Assembly (NCBI GenBank): GCA_021802375.1
Contig: JAKAAL010000174.1
Span: forward strand, 1-7,591
Direction of reading: 5' to 3'
Length of the DNA stretch: 7,591 nt
From: Bacillota bacterium
GTDB taxonomy: Bacteria; Bacillota_E; Sulfobacillia; Sulfobacillales; Sulfobacillaceae
Below, piece after piece: positions 1 through 6,169 of the stretch (its first letter is position 1; each line of letters opens with the position of its first letter). Under the pieces are notes generated by a model. It was not told the origin of the DNA. It saw only the letters and a program-made list of their open reading frames with translations, and did no database searches. A program made the translations under genes and the position numbers.

Positions 1-76
1 CGGACGACGGCACCCGGAAATTTATCCTCGTCCAATTGCCCGAGCCTGTCACCGATCCCGAATCAGAAGCAGCTAA
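1..76 (+). pseudogene. mod: Fragment of Type III methyltransferase gene, inverted copy
   Basis: These 76 bases are the exact reverse complement of 1472-1547 inside the complete mod gene. Read on the + strand from position 3 they encode 24 residues, from DDGTRKF to DPESEAA, equal to Mod residues 428-451. Identity stops sharply after position 76: the next base is T where mod has G, and from there the sequence is antisense res. The fragment therefore fuses a mod-sense strand head-on to a res-antisense strand. The copy may extend left of the window. The + strand reading frame that continues from it to 251 is a chimera of this scrap and antisense res and is not a real gene. The match is certain; whether it is biological is not. 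Confidence 0.9.
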
Positions 77-953
77 TTCCTTTTTTGCTCGCTGTGATGT
101 CGTGGAGCGCAATGAAAGGCCGATTAAAATCGGGATCGTCGACGATGGAGTCTACTTCGATGCGTTTGACCAGGTTCAACTGATAAGCCCGTACAGGATC
201 GAGGCGATATACCATATTGTAGGGATGGCGATGTGTCGCCGAGAATCTTAGGGTGCAAAGTGGGTTCAGGCTGGCAATGGCCGTCCGCGCTTGTTCACTC
301 TCCATATTCTGCGGCTCGTCTACGATGACTATCGGATGGGTGGTTTGAATGAACTCGATGGGACGGTATCCGGATAAAGTATCCTGTTCTTGATGAATGA
401 TATTACTGTCCTTGTTGAAGGCGTCGATGTTCATAACGAGAATTTGGAGTCGGTTTGATGTCGCAAACTGACGGAGACGCGAGACCCGTTTGCTATCATA
501 GACCCAATACTCTGGACGGGTGCTGTAGAGTTCTGAGAAATGTTTTTGGGTGATGTCGAGGTTTTTGAGAACACCTTCCCGGATGGGGACAGACGGGACG
601 ACAATGATGAACTTGCGAAATCCGTACGTTTGGAACAACTCGTAAATGGTTCGCAAGTAGACATAGGTCTTACCTGTGCCAGTTTCCATCTCGACCGAAA
701 AATGCATTCCGTCTAACTCTTCGGTCAGATCCAAACCGTTTCGCTGCTGAACCTTTCGGACATTATCTAACACATGGGCGTCGTCGAGGCTCAGATGATT
801 TCCAAAACCGATTTGCGCTAGGTCACCGTCGAAGCCCATGCTCCAATGGGTGGTGCGATTTGAAGTCGTCAAGGGTTGTCCCTCAAAGATATCCACAAGA
901 GCACGCATAGCTTGGATTTGATGGGATTGACTCGCATCGAACTGAATTTGCAT
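63..953 (-). pseudogene. res: Type III restriction enzyme Res subunit, 3'-truncated
   Basis: This is the N-terminal part of a Type III restriction subunit, a superfamily 2 ATP-dependent translocase with a C-terminal endonuclease that cuts DNA in complex with Mod. Visible motifs are Walker A ETGTGKT (residues 90-96), the VPSVPIREG motif (about 119-127), the DEAD-like box DEPQ (212-215) and motif III SAT (238-240). The start ATG lies 10 bp after the mod stop, with AGGGGTG about 5 bases upstream, so the two are probably one operon and translationally coupled. Only 296 codons are open, and the last few (about 292-296, GISCF) come largely from the inverted mod scrap at 1-76. Full-length Res proteins are roughly 900-1000 residues, so the second RecA domain and the nuclease domain are missing here. 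As written it cannot cut DNA. It may be a genuine break or an artefactual junction. Confidence 0.9.
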
Positions 954-963
954 GGATACACCC

Positions 964-2826
964 CTATACCGTTTGAAATTGAATAGCCTGATTCTCCAGT
1001 TCGAGTCTTGCGTTGACCTTTAACGTGTCGTTACCATGAAACGCTTGATCAAGGCAGATAATCCGATGTGGTTTCCGCGCAACCAATAATCTTATGGTCT
1101 CCAGTGTTAATTCTTTGGCGAGACAGATGATGAGCGCACCGCTGTCGACAGAAAAGGTGGATGGCATCGCGACCGGTATAGCCTCAAAGGGAGTCGTGAG
1201 CGCATGGCCCGACTTTAGAAGAATCTCGTACAACAGATCCAAATCAGACCGACCCTCGACGATATTTTCGACCATGAGAGAGAGTTGTTCCGCCACGGCT
1301 GTTGGGGAGATGGTGTCATCCCATACTTTGAAGTTACTTGATGTCAGCCGAAAAACCTTAAATCCTAACTGGTCGGTCGTGGTAAGTTTCAGTCCATCGG
1401 TCTCTGTGGTCTGCCTTATTGCCCGCCGCACGCGTTCTTTAGTTACATCCGCGATATTCGTGAATCCTAACTTAGCTGCTTCTGATTCGGGATCGGTGAC
1501 AGGCTCGGGCAATTGGACGAGGATAAATTTCCGGGTGCCGTCGTCCGCTATGTTTTGGTCGATCACGGCTTGTCCCGTTGTGCCTGAACCGGCGAAGAAA
1601 TCAAGAACAATTCCGTCCTTAGCAGTGCCGATTTGAAGCAAGTGACGCAATAAAGATAAGGGCTTGGGATAGGGGAATGGAGCGATACCGTCAAAGAGAC
1701 GCTTGAGGGTCTCGGTTCCCTCCGCCTGTTGACCAACTTCTGTCATCCATGTGCGAAATGGTTTCAACCGCGGGCCATCCTTGCGAATCTTCTCGTACAC
1801 GACATACGTGCCATTCTCTCGCTTTTCGAACAGTGCATCGCCGCGTTGCACAATGTCTAGCATTTCCTTTTTACCCATTCGCCAACGCCCTTCTGAGCCG
1901 TCGTTGCGAATCGGGTATACTGGTTGATCGTCAGGACCAGGAATTGGGAAATACATGGTCGGCCGATCCTCACGCCGTGAACCCGATCCCCACTTGTTTA
2001 ACTCGCGCCCCTTGCGGAATGGTCCCTTGGCGTCGTGCTGGTCGAGAGGTTCCGACTCGACCAGGTTTTTGGATACGGTACCATCGTCCACGACCTTTCC
2101 ATAGGCGACAACGTACTGATGGTCCACCACAATCGTGGCAACATCGCCTCCACCCCCACGTTTCGACTGCCATGCAAATTGGGCGATGAAATTTTCTTCA
2201 CCATAAATTTCGTTCATGATGTGTCTCAGCGTCGGCGCTTCGGAATCATCGATGGATACGAAGATGACGCCATCGTCCCGTAATAGATTTCGAGCGAGGT
2301 ACAGTCTCGGGTACATCATGTTTAGCCACTTCGAATGGAACCGGCCGCTGACCTCAGGATTCGTAGTTAGTTTCATACCCTCATCAGTGACTTGGCCTGA
2401 ATACCGCAAATAATCTTGTAGGCCCTCGTGGAAGTTGTCGGGATAAATGAAATCATTACCGGTGTTGTATGGGGGATCGATGTATATCATTTTGACTTGT
2501 TCGTGATAGCTGTCTTGAAGCAACTTAAGGACTTCTAGGTTGTCACCTTCAATAATCAGATTTTCAGTGGTGTTCCAATGCATTGACTCCTCCGGAACGG
2601 GTAACAAGGTTCCTAATGAGGGAACTTGTAAGTTTTGAATAGCCTCAGTTTTCCCGGGCCATGTAAGACCATACCGTTCGGGGCCTGACTCAACATAATC
2701 CCCCAATGACTGGCGCAATTTACTCAAATCGACTTTCCCGTCACTCACCACCTCAGGGAAAACGTCCCGCAAGGCCGTAAGTTTGTCGCCCAGGACATCC
2801 CGCGATGTCAACGGCAATTTATCCAT
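964..2826 (-). CDS. mod: Type III DNA-methyltransferase Mod (N6-adenine, beta class)
   Basis: This modification and specificity subunit transfers a methyl group from AdoMet to adenine in one strand of an asymmetric target. In the 620-residue protein the catalytic motif IV DPPY is at residues 117-120, followed by NTGNDF, and the AdoMet motif I DFFAGSG is at 409-415. The order DPPY before FxGxG is that of beta-class Type III enzymes. The stretch between them (about 215-390) should be the target recognition domain. I chose the ATG at 2826 over the in-frame ATG at 2853: GGGAGG at 2834-2839 sits 7 bases upstream of it, and the protein then begins MDKLPLT. The earlier ATG has no ribosome site and lies only about 11 bases after the -10 box. 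The gene is complete with no visible lesion and is followed after 10 bp by res. Its specificity cannot be read from sequence. Confidence 0.95.
   Translation of the reverse strand: MDKLPLTSRDVLGDKLTALRDVFPEVVSDGKVDLSKLRQSLGDYVESGPERYGLTWPGKTEAIQNLQVPSLGTLLPVPEESMHWNTTENLIIEGDNLEVLKLLQDSYHEQVKMIYIDPPYNTGNDFIYPDNFHEGLQDYLRYSGQVTDEGMKLTTNPEVSGRFHSKWLNMMYPRLYLARNLLRDDGVIFVSIDDSEAPTLRHIMNEIYGEENFIAQFAWQSKRGGGGDVATIVVDHQYVVAYGKVVDDGTVSKNLVESEPLDQHDAKGPFRKGRELNKWGSGSRREDRPTMYFPIPGPDDQPVYPIRNDGSEGRWRMGKKEMLDIVQRGDALFEKRENGTYVVYEKIRKDGPRLKPFRTWMTEVGQQAEGTETLKRLFDGIAPFPYPKPLSLLRHLLQIGTAKDGIVLDFFAGSGTTGQAVIDQNIADDGTRKFILVQLPEPVTDPESEAAKLGFTNIADVTKERVRRAIRQTTETDGLKLTTTDQLGFKVFRLTSSNFKVWDDTISPTAVAEQLSLMVENIVEGRSDLDLLYEILLKSGHALTTPFEAIPVAMPSTFSVDSGALIICLAKELTLETIRLLVARKPHRIICLDQAFHGNDTLKVNARLELENQAIQFQTV
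1472..1547. repeat. 76-bp perfect inverted repeat, right arm (partner 1-76)
   Basis: Every base of 1472-1547 matches the reverse complement of 1-76 without mismatch or gap. The arm lies inside the 3' part of mod, just after the AdoMet-binding motif. The arms are 1395 bp apart and face each other. Zero divergence means very recent duplication, gene conversion, or a library/assembly artefact. The left arm begins at the first base of the window, so 76 bp is a minimum length. Confidence 0.93.
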
Positions 2827-2863
2827 TCGAAAACCTCCCAGTTCTCGTATCATTCATGACGCA

Positions 2864-2892
2864 ATTATAACGGAAGTTACTTGGTTGATTCA
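2864..2892 (-). promoter_or_regulatory. Probable sigma-70/sigmaA promoter of mod-res
   Basis: On the - strand a perfect TATAAT (-10) occupies 2869-2864. Seventeen bases upstream is TGAATC (2892-2887), a poor -35. Transcription would begin near 2857, giving a leader of about 30 bases before the GGGAGG site and the ATG at 2826. The promoter separates mod-res from the upstream ariAB pair, although read-through from ariB is possible because I see no convincing terminator between them. Confidence 0.5.
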
Positions 2893-2896
2893 TACC

Positions 2897-2906
2897 GTAC
2901 GCGTAC
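2897..2906. promoter_or_regulatory. 10-bp palindrome upstream of mod promoter, possible operator
   Basis: GTACGCGTAC is a perfect palindrome centred about 30 bp upstream of the mod -10 box, just beyond the -35 position. A second short palindrome, GGCACTGTGCC, follows at 2910-2920. The placement suits a regulator binding site or the stem of a weak 3' hairpin for ariB, but there is no T-run after either on the - strand. The functional assignment is speculative. Confidence 0.25.
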
Positions 2907-2951
2907 CGTGGCACTGTGCCTCGGACAGGTTCTAGCCAACCGGAGATTTCG

Positions 2952-3758
2952 TCAGGGGTTATCGAGTTCCGTCACTCGCTGTTGTACTTTGAGCCGGAAT
3001 TCTTCGTCGAACACAGAGGGTGGTGAGTGAAGTGCTAGTCCATGCAAGAAGAAACTTTCAGGATTTCTGGGCAGGCCAACAACTGTACCCGCGTGGGCAA
3101 TTAACAAGCAAAGGAGGAGCTTTCCGGGGGCGTGCTGGATGTCAGTTCGGATGTCGATTGAGACATCTAGAGACCCAGGAAAGTCTGTAAATATGGTCTC
3201 GACAAAGTTCTCGATGCTATCGCCGTTCAGTCCCTGACCCACATTGCAAAATCGGTTCAAACGGCCGATATTAGGTACGCCGTTCTTATGCGCCACGAGG
3301 ACAGCTTGCGTAAACTCGACAAGACGATGCACGGAGGAATTGACCGTATCGGCGTGATGCAACACTTCTCTCAAAGTTTCGGGGGAACGTAAAGAATAGG
3401 AGCTGACGGTTTGAATGAAAGCGTCTTCGTCTTGGATGAGGTAATTTTCCACACAAAAGTGTTGCCAATACACAAGGTTTGGTAATTCGACTTGCCTCCC
3501 AAGGAGATCGTCGAAGTCTTTATCGACGACATGCAAATGCCCTGGATGAGTCCGACAATGCCTTATGACGTTGTTTTTGCCTCCTAGGCAGTATACGCCC
3601 CACTTCTGGCGCGGTAGTCTCTGAATGAACTTCTCGAGTATTGTCGCGTACAGTTCTTCTTTGCCTTCGTCCTCGAAAAAGAACTGGAGAGGCTCCAGGC
3701 CGGACACCATATCGCCTTTCGTTTCGGACGCGTCGGCACCATGAAATAATCCCGTCAA
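2952..3758 (-). CDS. ariB: PARIS effector AriB-like, DUF4435/TOPRIM-fold protein
   Basis: In known PARIS systems AriB is held by the AriA ATPase and released when a phage anti-restriction protein such as Ocr is sensed; it then acts as a toxic nuclease that cleaves tRNA. Over 268 residues I see the pattern expected of DUF4435: an N-terminal acidic strand-turn FFFEDEGKEELY (26-37, candidate catalytic E29), GGKNNVI (59-65), then VVDKDFDD (77-84) supplying a TOPRIM-like DxD (D79, D81), and CVENYL (102-107). The remainder is helical and unrecognised. The reading frame is open back to 3890, but the start is taken as TTG at 3758: it overlaps the ariA stop as TTGA and has GGAGGG 8 bases upstream. An ATG at 3710 is the alternative and would still keep E29. 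The 4-base overlap implies translational coupling with ariA. The family call rests on motifs and gene pairing, not a search. Confidence 0.75.
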   Translation of the reverse strand: MTGLFHGADASETKGDMVSGLEPLQFFFEDEGKEELYATILEKFIQRLPRQKWGVYCLGGKNNVIRHCRTHPGHLHVVDKDFDDLLGRQVELPNLVYWQHFCVENYLIQDEDAFIQTVSSYSLRSPETLREVLHHADTVNSSVHRLVEFTQAVLVAHKNGVPNIGRLNRFCNVGQGLNGDSIENFVETIFTDFPGSLDVSIDIRTDIQHAPGKLLLCLLIAHAGTVVGLPRNPESFFLHGLALHSPPSVFDEEFRLKVQQRVTELDNP

Positions 3759-4981
3759 TTGGACTGCCCTCCGTCTACCGCAACGAGGTGGGGACGAGCA
3801 GATGCAGCAATTTCTGGGGAGTGGGTCGCGGCAATAATCTGCATCTCCGGATTCAGCATGCGTAGCGATGGTAGTAACGTCTCTTGCCACTTAACGTGCA
3901 GCGACAATTCTGGCTCATCAACAATGAGCAGTCCGGGCTTTGCACGACCTTCGAGACCGAAGGCCGCAATCGTTAGCATAAAAAGCAATTCTTTCTCACC
4001 CGATGATAACGAAGCAGGCTCAAGGGGGCGGTTGCCTTGGCCCTGAAACGACAGACTGTTGGTCCTATCGTCGACGACACATTGCTTGCCAGTGGCCGCG
4101 TAAAATTGATTGATGACATCAAGATAATGTCGAATTGGTTGCCGCACCCGGTCCAGCCCCTTTACTCCAGCAGATACGATTTCTTCGAGGCGTTCCAATT
4201 GAAGTACTGTTGCGAATGCGCCGAGCTTGATCGTGGGCAGGTCGGATATAAGTTTTTCTCGCAACCCCTCTTCGTCAATTTCAAAGAGCGGAGTGAGGCT
4301 TGCCTCAAAAAAATCGGTAAAGTGGGAAACAACGTTCCCTAGACGGCGGATCATTTCTGTCTCAGGCTCTACGTGGAGTGGAAACGGTTGGGCAATCTTT
4401 TCAAGTACAGCGTCCCGCAGCGCGGTTAGTAGAGCACTTTCCTCACCGAGCATAGCGGAGTAAGCCGTTTTAAAACTCATCACGGCGTCTTCTATCGCGC
4501 GTTCCAATGGTGGTGGAACATCCACACTGCCACGCCCGATTGCTCTAAGGATGCGTAGGTCAGAAGTGTCAATGCCACGGCCGCGAGCGGTAGATATATA
4601 TATTGTGGGGCCATTCCAGCCCAATTCGCGCTCCAGGCTTAACATCTGTCGCGAACGGGCCACTACTTCTCCTTGTTTGGCGAGACGGAACAGCTCTTCA
4701 TCGTTTTTGTAGACTCTGATTATTGGAGTGTCGGAGTCTCGAATCAACTTGAATGTTAAAGGAAGGTGGGAGTTGCCACTCTCCGCAACGATTCGCGCGG
4801 AGTGAAATTCTAGGTTAAAGAGGTTATCTACATCCCCGGATAAGAACCATCCTAGTAGCTTCAAAATGCCAGTCTTACCAGAACCATTAATTCCATAAAG
4901 AACGGTGGTTTCTCCAGTAAATTCGAGACTGACATTCATAAACCCATAAAGGCCATTAATTTGGATTCCCTTGATTTTCAA
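3755..4981 (-). CDS. ariA: PARIS sensor ATPase AriA-like (AAA15/AAA21 ABC-type)
   Basis: This is a cytoplasmic ABC-type ATPase of the SMC/RecF/OLD class. In the 408-residue protein the N-terminus MKIKGIQINGLYGF is the usual first strand. Walker A GINGSGKT is at 30-37, the ABC signature LSSGEKE at 325-331, Walker B LLIVDEPELSLH at 351-362, and the switch histidine in ATHSPEI at 385-391. The long middle region (about 60-300) is predicted mostly helical and is where family members differ. The start is TTG at 4981 with a near-consensus AAGGAGGT 5 bases upstream; the frame is open to an ATG at 5020 but that start has no comparable site. It overlaps ariB by 4 bases. In PARIS, AriA oligomers scaffold AriB and sense the anti-restriction trigger. 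The alternative is another ATPase/TOPRIM pair of the OLD-Gabija type, but there the TOPRIM domain is normally fused to the ATPase. Confidence 0.78.
   Translation of the reverse strand: MKIKGIQINGLYGFMNVSLEFTGETTVLYGINGSGKTGILKLLGWFLSGDVDNLFNLEFHSARIVAESGNSHLPLTFKLIRDSDTPIIRVYKNDEELFRLAKQGEVVARSRQMLSLERELGWNGPTIYISTARGRGIDTSDLRILRAIGRGSVDVPPPLERAIEDAVMSFKTAYSAMLGEESALLTALRDAVLEKIAQPFPLHVEPETEMIRRLGNVVSHFTDFFEASLTPLFEIDEEGLREKLISDLPTIKLGAFATVLQLERLEEIVSAGVKGLDRVRQPIRHYLDVINQFYAATGKQCVVDDRTNSLSFQGQGNRPLEPASLSSGEKELLFMLTIAAFGLEGRAKPGLLIVDEPELSLHVKWQETLLPSLRMLNPEMQIIAATHSPEIAASARPHLVAVDGGQSN
3767..3772 (-). promoter_or_regulatory. Ribosome binding site deciding the ariB TTG start
   Basis: GGAGGG on the - strand lies inside the last codons of ariA, 8 bases before the TTG at 3758. 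It explains why the long upstream reading frame, which overlaps ariA by 136 bases, should not be used. Confidence 0.6.
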
Positions 4982-4986
4982 TGAGT

Positions 4987-4994
4987 ACCTCCTT
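4987..4994 (-). promoter_or_regulatory. Strong ribosome binding site for the ariA TTG start
   Basis: AAGGAGGT, perfectly complementary to the anti-Shine-Dalgarno core, ends 5 bases before TTG at 4981. It fixes the start 13 codons downstream of the first in-frame ATG and suggests efficient translation despite the TTG. Confidence 0.8.
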
Positions 4995-5270
4995 GAATTG
5001 GTTCTGCCTAATGCGACCATATCTGATTTGAAAGGCCTTGCATAAGCGTAGGAGACAAAATACCGAAAAATCTTTCCTCGACAAAGGGCTTGTCCCTAGA
5101 GATCCCGCTGACATAGCCGCCTTGGACGGCTCTGTTCGTAAGACTGTGTCGTAGGGATAGATCCTCCCGCATTCTGAAACAAGAGGGTCTCCGGTTGGAC
5201 TCGACGTAATTTTCGGGCCCATTTGAAGCTCCTCTGTGTTTTTCGAGAGAGACTCTGTTCGGAAGAAGGA

Positions 5271-5286
5271 TTCGATTCCCATCGAA
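5271..5286. repeat. Inverted repeat TTCGAT-N4-ATCGAA, possible operator
   Basis: Two perfect 6-base arms flank TCCC and end 28 bp before the ATG at 5315. The size and position suit a dimeric repressor site or a small hairpin in the leader of the wHTH gene, which might be autoregulated. No experimental family site is recognised. Confidence 0.35.
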
Positions 5287-5314
5287 GAGAATTTCCCATT
5301 GTGATGGGGTGAAC

Positions 5315-5992
5315 ATGACTAGTCAAAACGAGTTGGTGCTAGATTTCATCATGCGGGGGTCGAGTGACCCGGTCTGCACTCGGTGTCTGACGGCTGTGAC
5401 TGGCATTTCCAACGAAGGGCGGGTACGGCAGCTTTGCCGCGGCCTTCGTGATGCAGGATGGATTGAACGTGCGCCTGGACAATGCCGGTCATGCGGGAAG
5501 AGATTCCCACAAGTAAATTTTCCTCTGTCTCACGAGACGTTACAGATAGAAGAGGCACGACAAAGGCCACGAGCAGACAGTGGGCACGAATGGTATTGGG
5601 AAGGCCATGTTCAAGAGGCTCTCATAAAGCATCTGCGAAATAACGGCTGGATTATCTCTTCGTTTGCTGATACTGCATCGCACAAACGCGGGAAAGACAT
5701 TGTTGCGCTATCCTCGACCGGACAAGAAATGTGGGTGAGTGTAAAGGGATACCCAGAAAGGCGTGCGGGAAAGCGAACAAGCCCTTCAACGCAGGGACGA
5801 CATTGGTTTTCCATGGCCATTTTTGATATGGTTCAATACCGGCAAGAAAATCCGAGTGTGGCGCTAGCCGTGGCATTCCCTGGCGGTTTCATGACATATG
5901 TCAACTATATCAAAAGAGTCGAATGGTTAAAGACAGCGACTCCGTTTCAAGTCTACTGGATCGACGAACATGGGAAGGTCACAGAAGGTTAG
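5315..5992 (+). CDS. Uncharacterised wHTH/zinc-knuckle protein with PD-(D/E)XK-like domain
   Basis: I do not recognise a named family. The N-terminal about 70 residues look like a winged helix (a helix near NEGRVRQLCRGL followed by GWIERAPG), carrying two CxxC pairs, C21-C24 and C57-C60 in the 225-residue numbering, that could bind one zinc. The C-terminal half resembles a restriction-endonuclease fold: a helix with E96 (WEGHVQEAL), RGKDIVAL with D128, then WVSVKGYP with K144. The usual Glu of the ExK motif is Ser142, so either E96 completes the site or catalysis is lost. The frame opens at GTG 5309, but ATG 5315 is better placed behind GGGGTG. It is divergent from ariA and lies 177 bp before the integrase. 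It could be a DNA-binding nuclease, a regulator of the island, or an accessory defence gene; the context does not decide. Confidence 0.8.
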   Translation: MTSQNELVLDFIMRGSSDPVCTRCLTAVTGISNEGRVRQLCRGLRDAGWIERAPGQCRSCGKRFPQVNFPLSHETLQIEEARQRPRADSGHEWYWEGHVQEALIKHLRNNGWIISSFADTASHKRGKDIVALSSTGQEMWVSVKGYPERRAGKRTSPSTQGRHWFSMAIFDMVQYRQENPSVALAVAFPGGFMTYVNYIKRVEWLKTATPFQVYWIDEHGKVTEG

Positions 5993-6080
5993 GTTCCGGA
6001 CCATTAAAACCTTGCCATCGCCCGCCGACTACACGACTGGATCTCGGGTTTTTGATTGGCGAAGGCTATAGGGATGTCAG

Positions 6081-6112
6081 AGAGGGCGGATACCCTCTTG
6101 GTTTTCCGCCTC
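6081..6112 (+). terminator. Two mutually exclusive hairpins between the wHTH gene and integrase
   Basis: AGAGGG (6081-6086) pairs with CCCTCT (6093-6098) over a 6-base loop and is followed by TTGGTTTT, a weak intrinsic-terminator shape. Alternatively GAGGGCGGA (6082-6090) pairs with TCCGCCTC (6105-6112) with one bulged G. The two stems share bases and cannot form together. The simplest reading is a weak terminator behind the gene ending at 5992. Confidence 0.35.
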
Positions 6113-6135
6113 ATCATTAGCAGGACTTCATGTGC

Positions 6136-6167
6136 TTGCATCGAATCCTTGGTAATGGTGATATAAT
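6136..6167 (+). promoter_or_regulatory. Possible integrase promoter ending at the start codon
   Basis: A perfect TATAAT at 6162-6167 stands 2 bases before the integrase ATG, with TTGCAT at 6136-6141 as a -35 candidate. The 20-base spacer is too long for a good promoter, and a start about 7 bases past the -10 would fall inside the ORF, close to its first codons. The TATAAT may be coincidental AT-rich sequence around the start. Confidence 0.25.
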
Positions 6168-6169
6168 TC

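Larger units (their letters stand above)
4982..5314. other. Divergent intergenic region between ariA and the wHTH gene
   Basis: This 333-bp stretch separates genes that point away from each other, so it should carry promoters in both directions, but I could not find a clear -35/-10 pair on either strand. Short hairpins are visible: GACAA/TTGTC at 5080-5094 with a 5-base loop, AGCCG/CGGCT around an inner 7-base loop near 5118, and the inverted repeat at 5271-5286. Three overlapping frames are open on the - strand for 76-108 codons, but none has a ribosome site or a recognisable protein, so I call no gene. A long leader RNA for ariA or a small RNA is possible. Confidence 0.5.

Noticed and set aside
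36..251. 71-codon + strand frame at the left end
   Set aside because: Its first part is the mod scrap and the rest is antisense of conserved res helicase motifs; it is a junction product.
1094..1636. 180-codon + strand frame, and similar frames opposite mod and ariA
   Set aside because: They run antisense to motif-bearing genes, have no family resemblance, and follow from codon bias of the true strand.
2827..2853. Upstream ATG extending Mod by 9 residues
   Set aside because: No ribosome site, too close to the likely transcription start, and the GGGAGG site lies between it and the better ATG at 2826.
3759..3890. ATG-started N-terminal extension of the ariB frame
   Set aside because: It overlaps the conserved C-terminal ATP-binding end of ariA by 136 bases, is cysteine/arginine-rich junk-like sequence, and a TTG with a good ribosome site sits exactly at the ariA stop.
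5258..5290. tRNA T-arm-like GGATTCGATTCCC
   Set aside because: The flanking bases do not form a 5-bp T stem and no acceptor or anticodon arm is nearby.
5008..5316. 102-codon - strand frame upstream of ariA
   Set aside because: No ribosome site, no recognisable domain, and two other frames are equally open across the same stretch; low stop density explains it.
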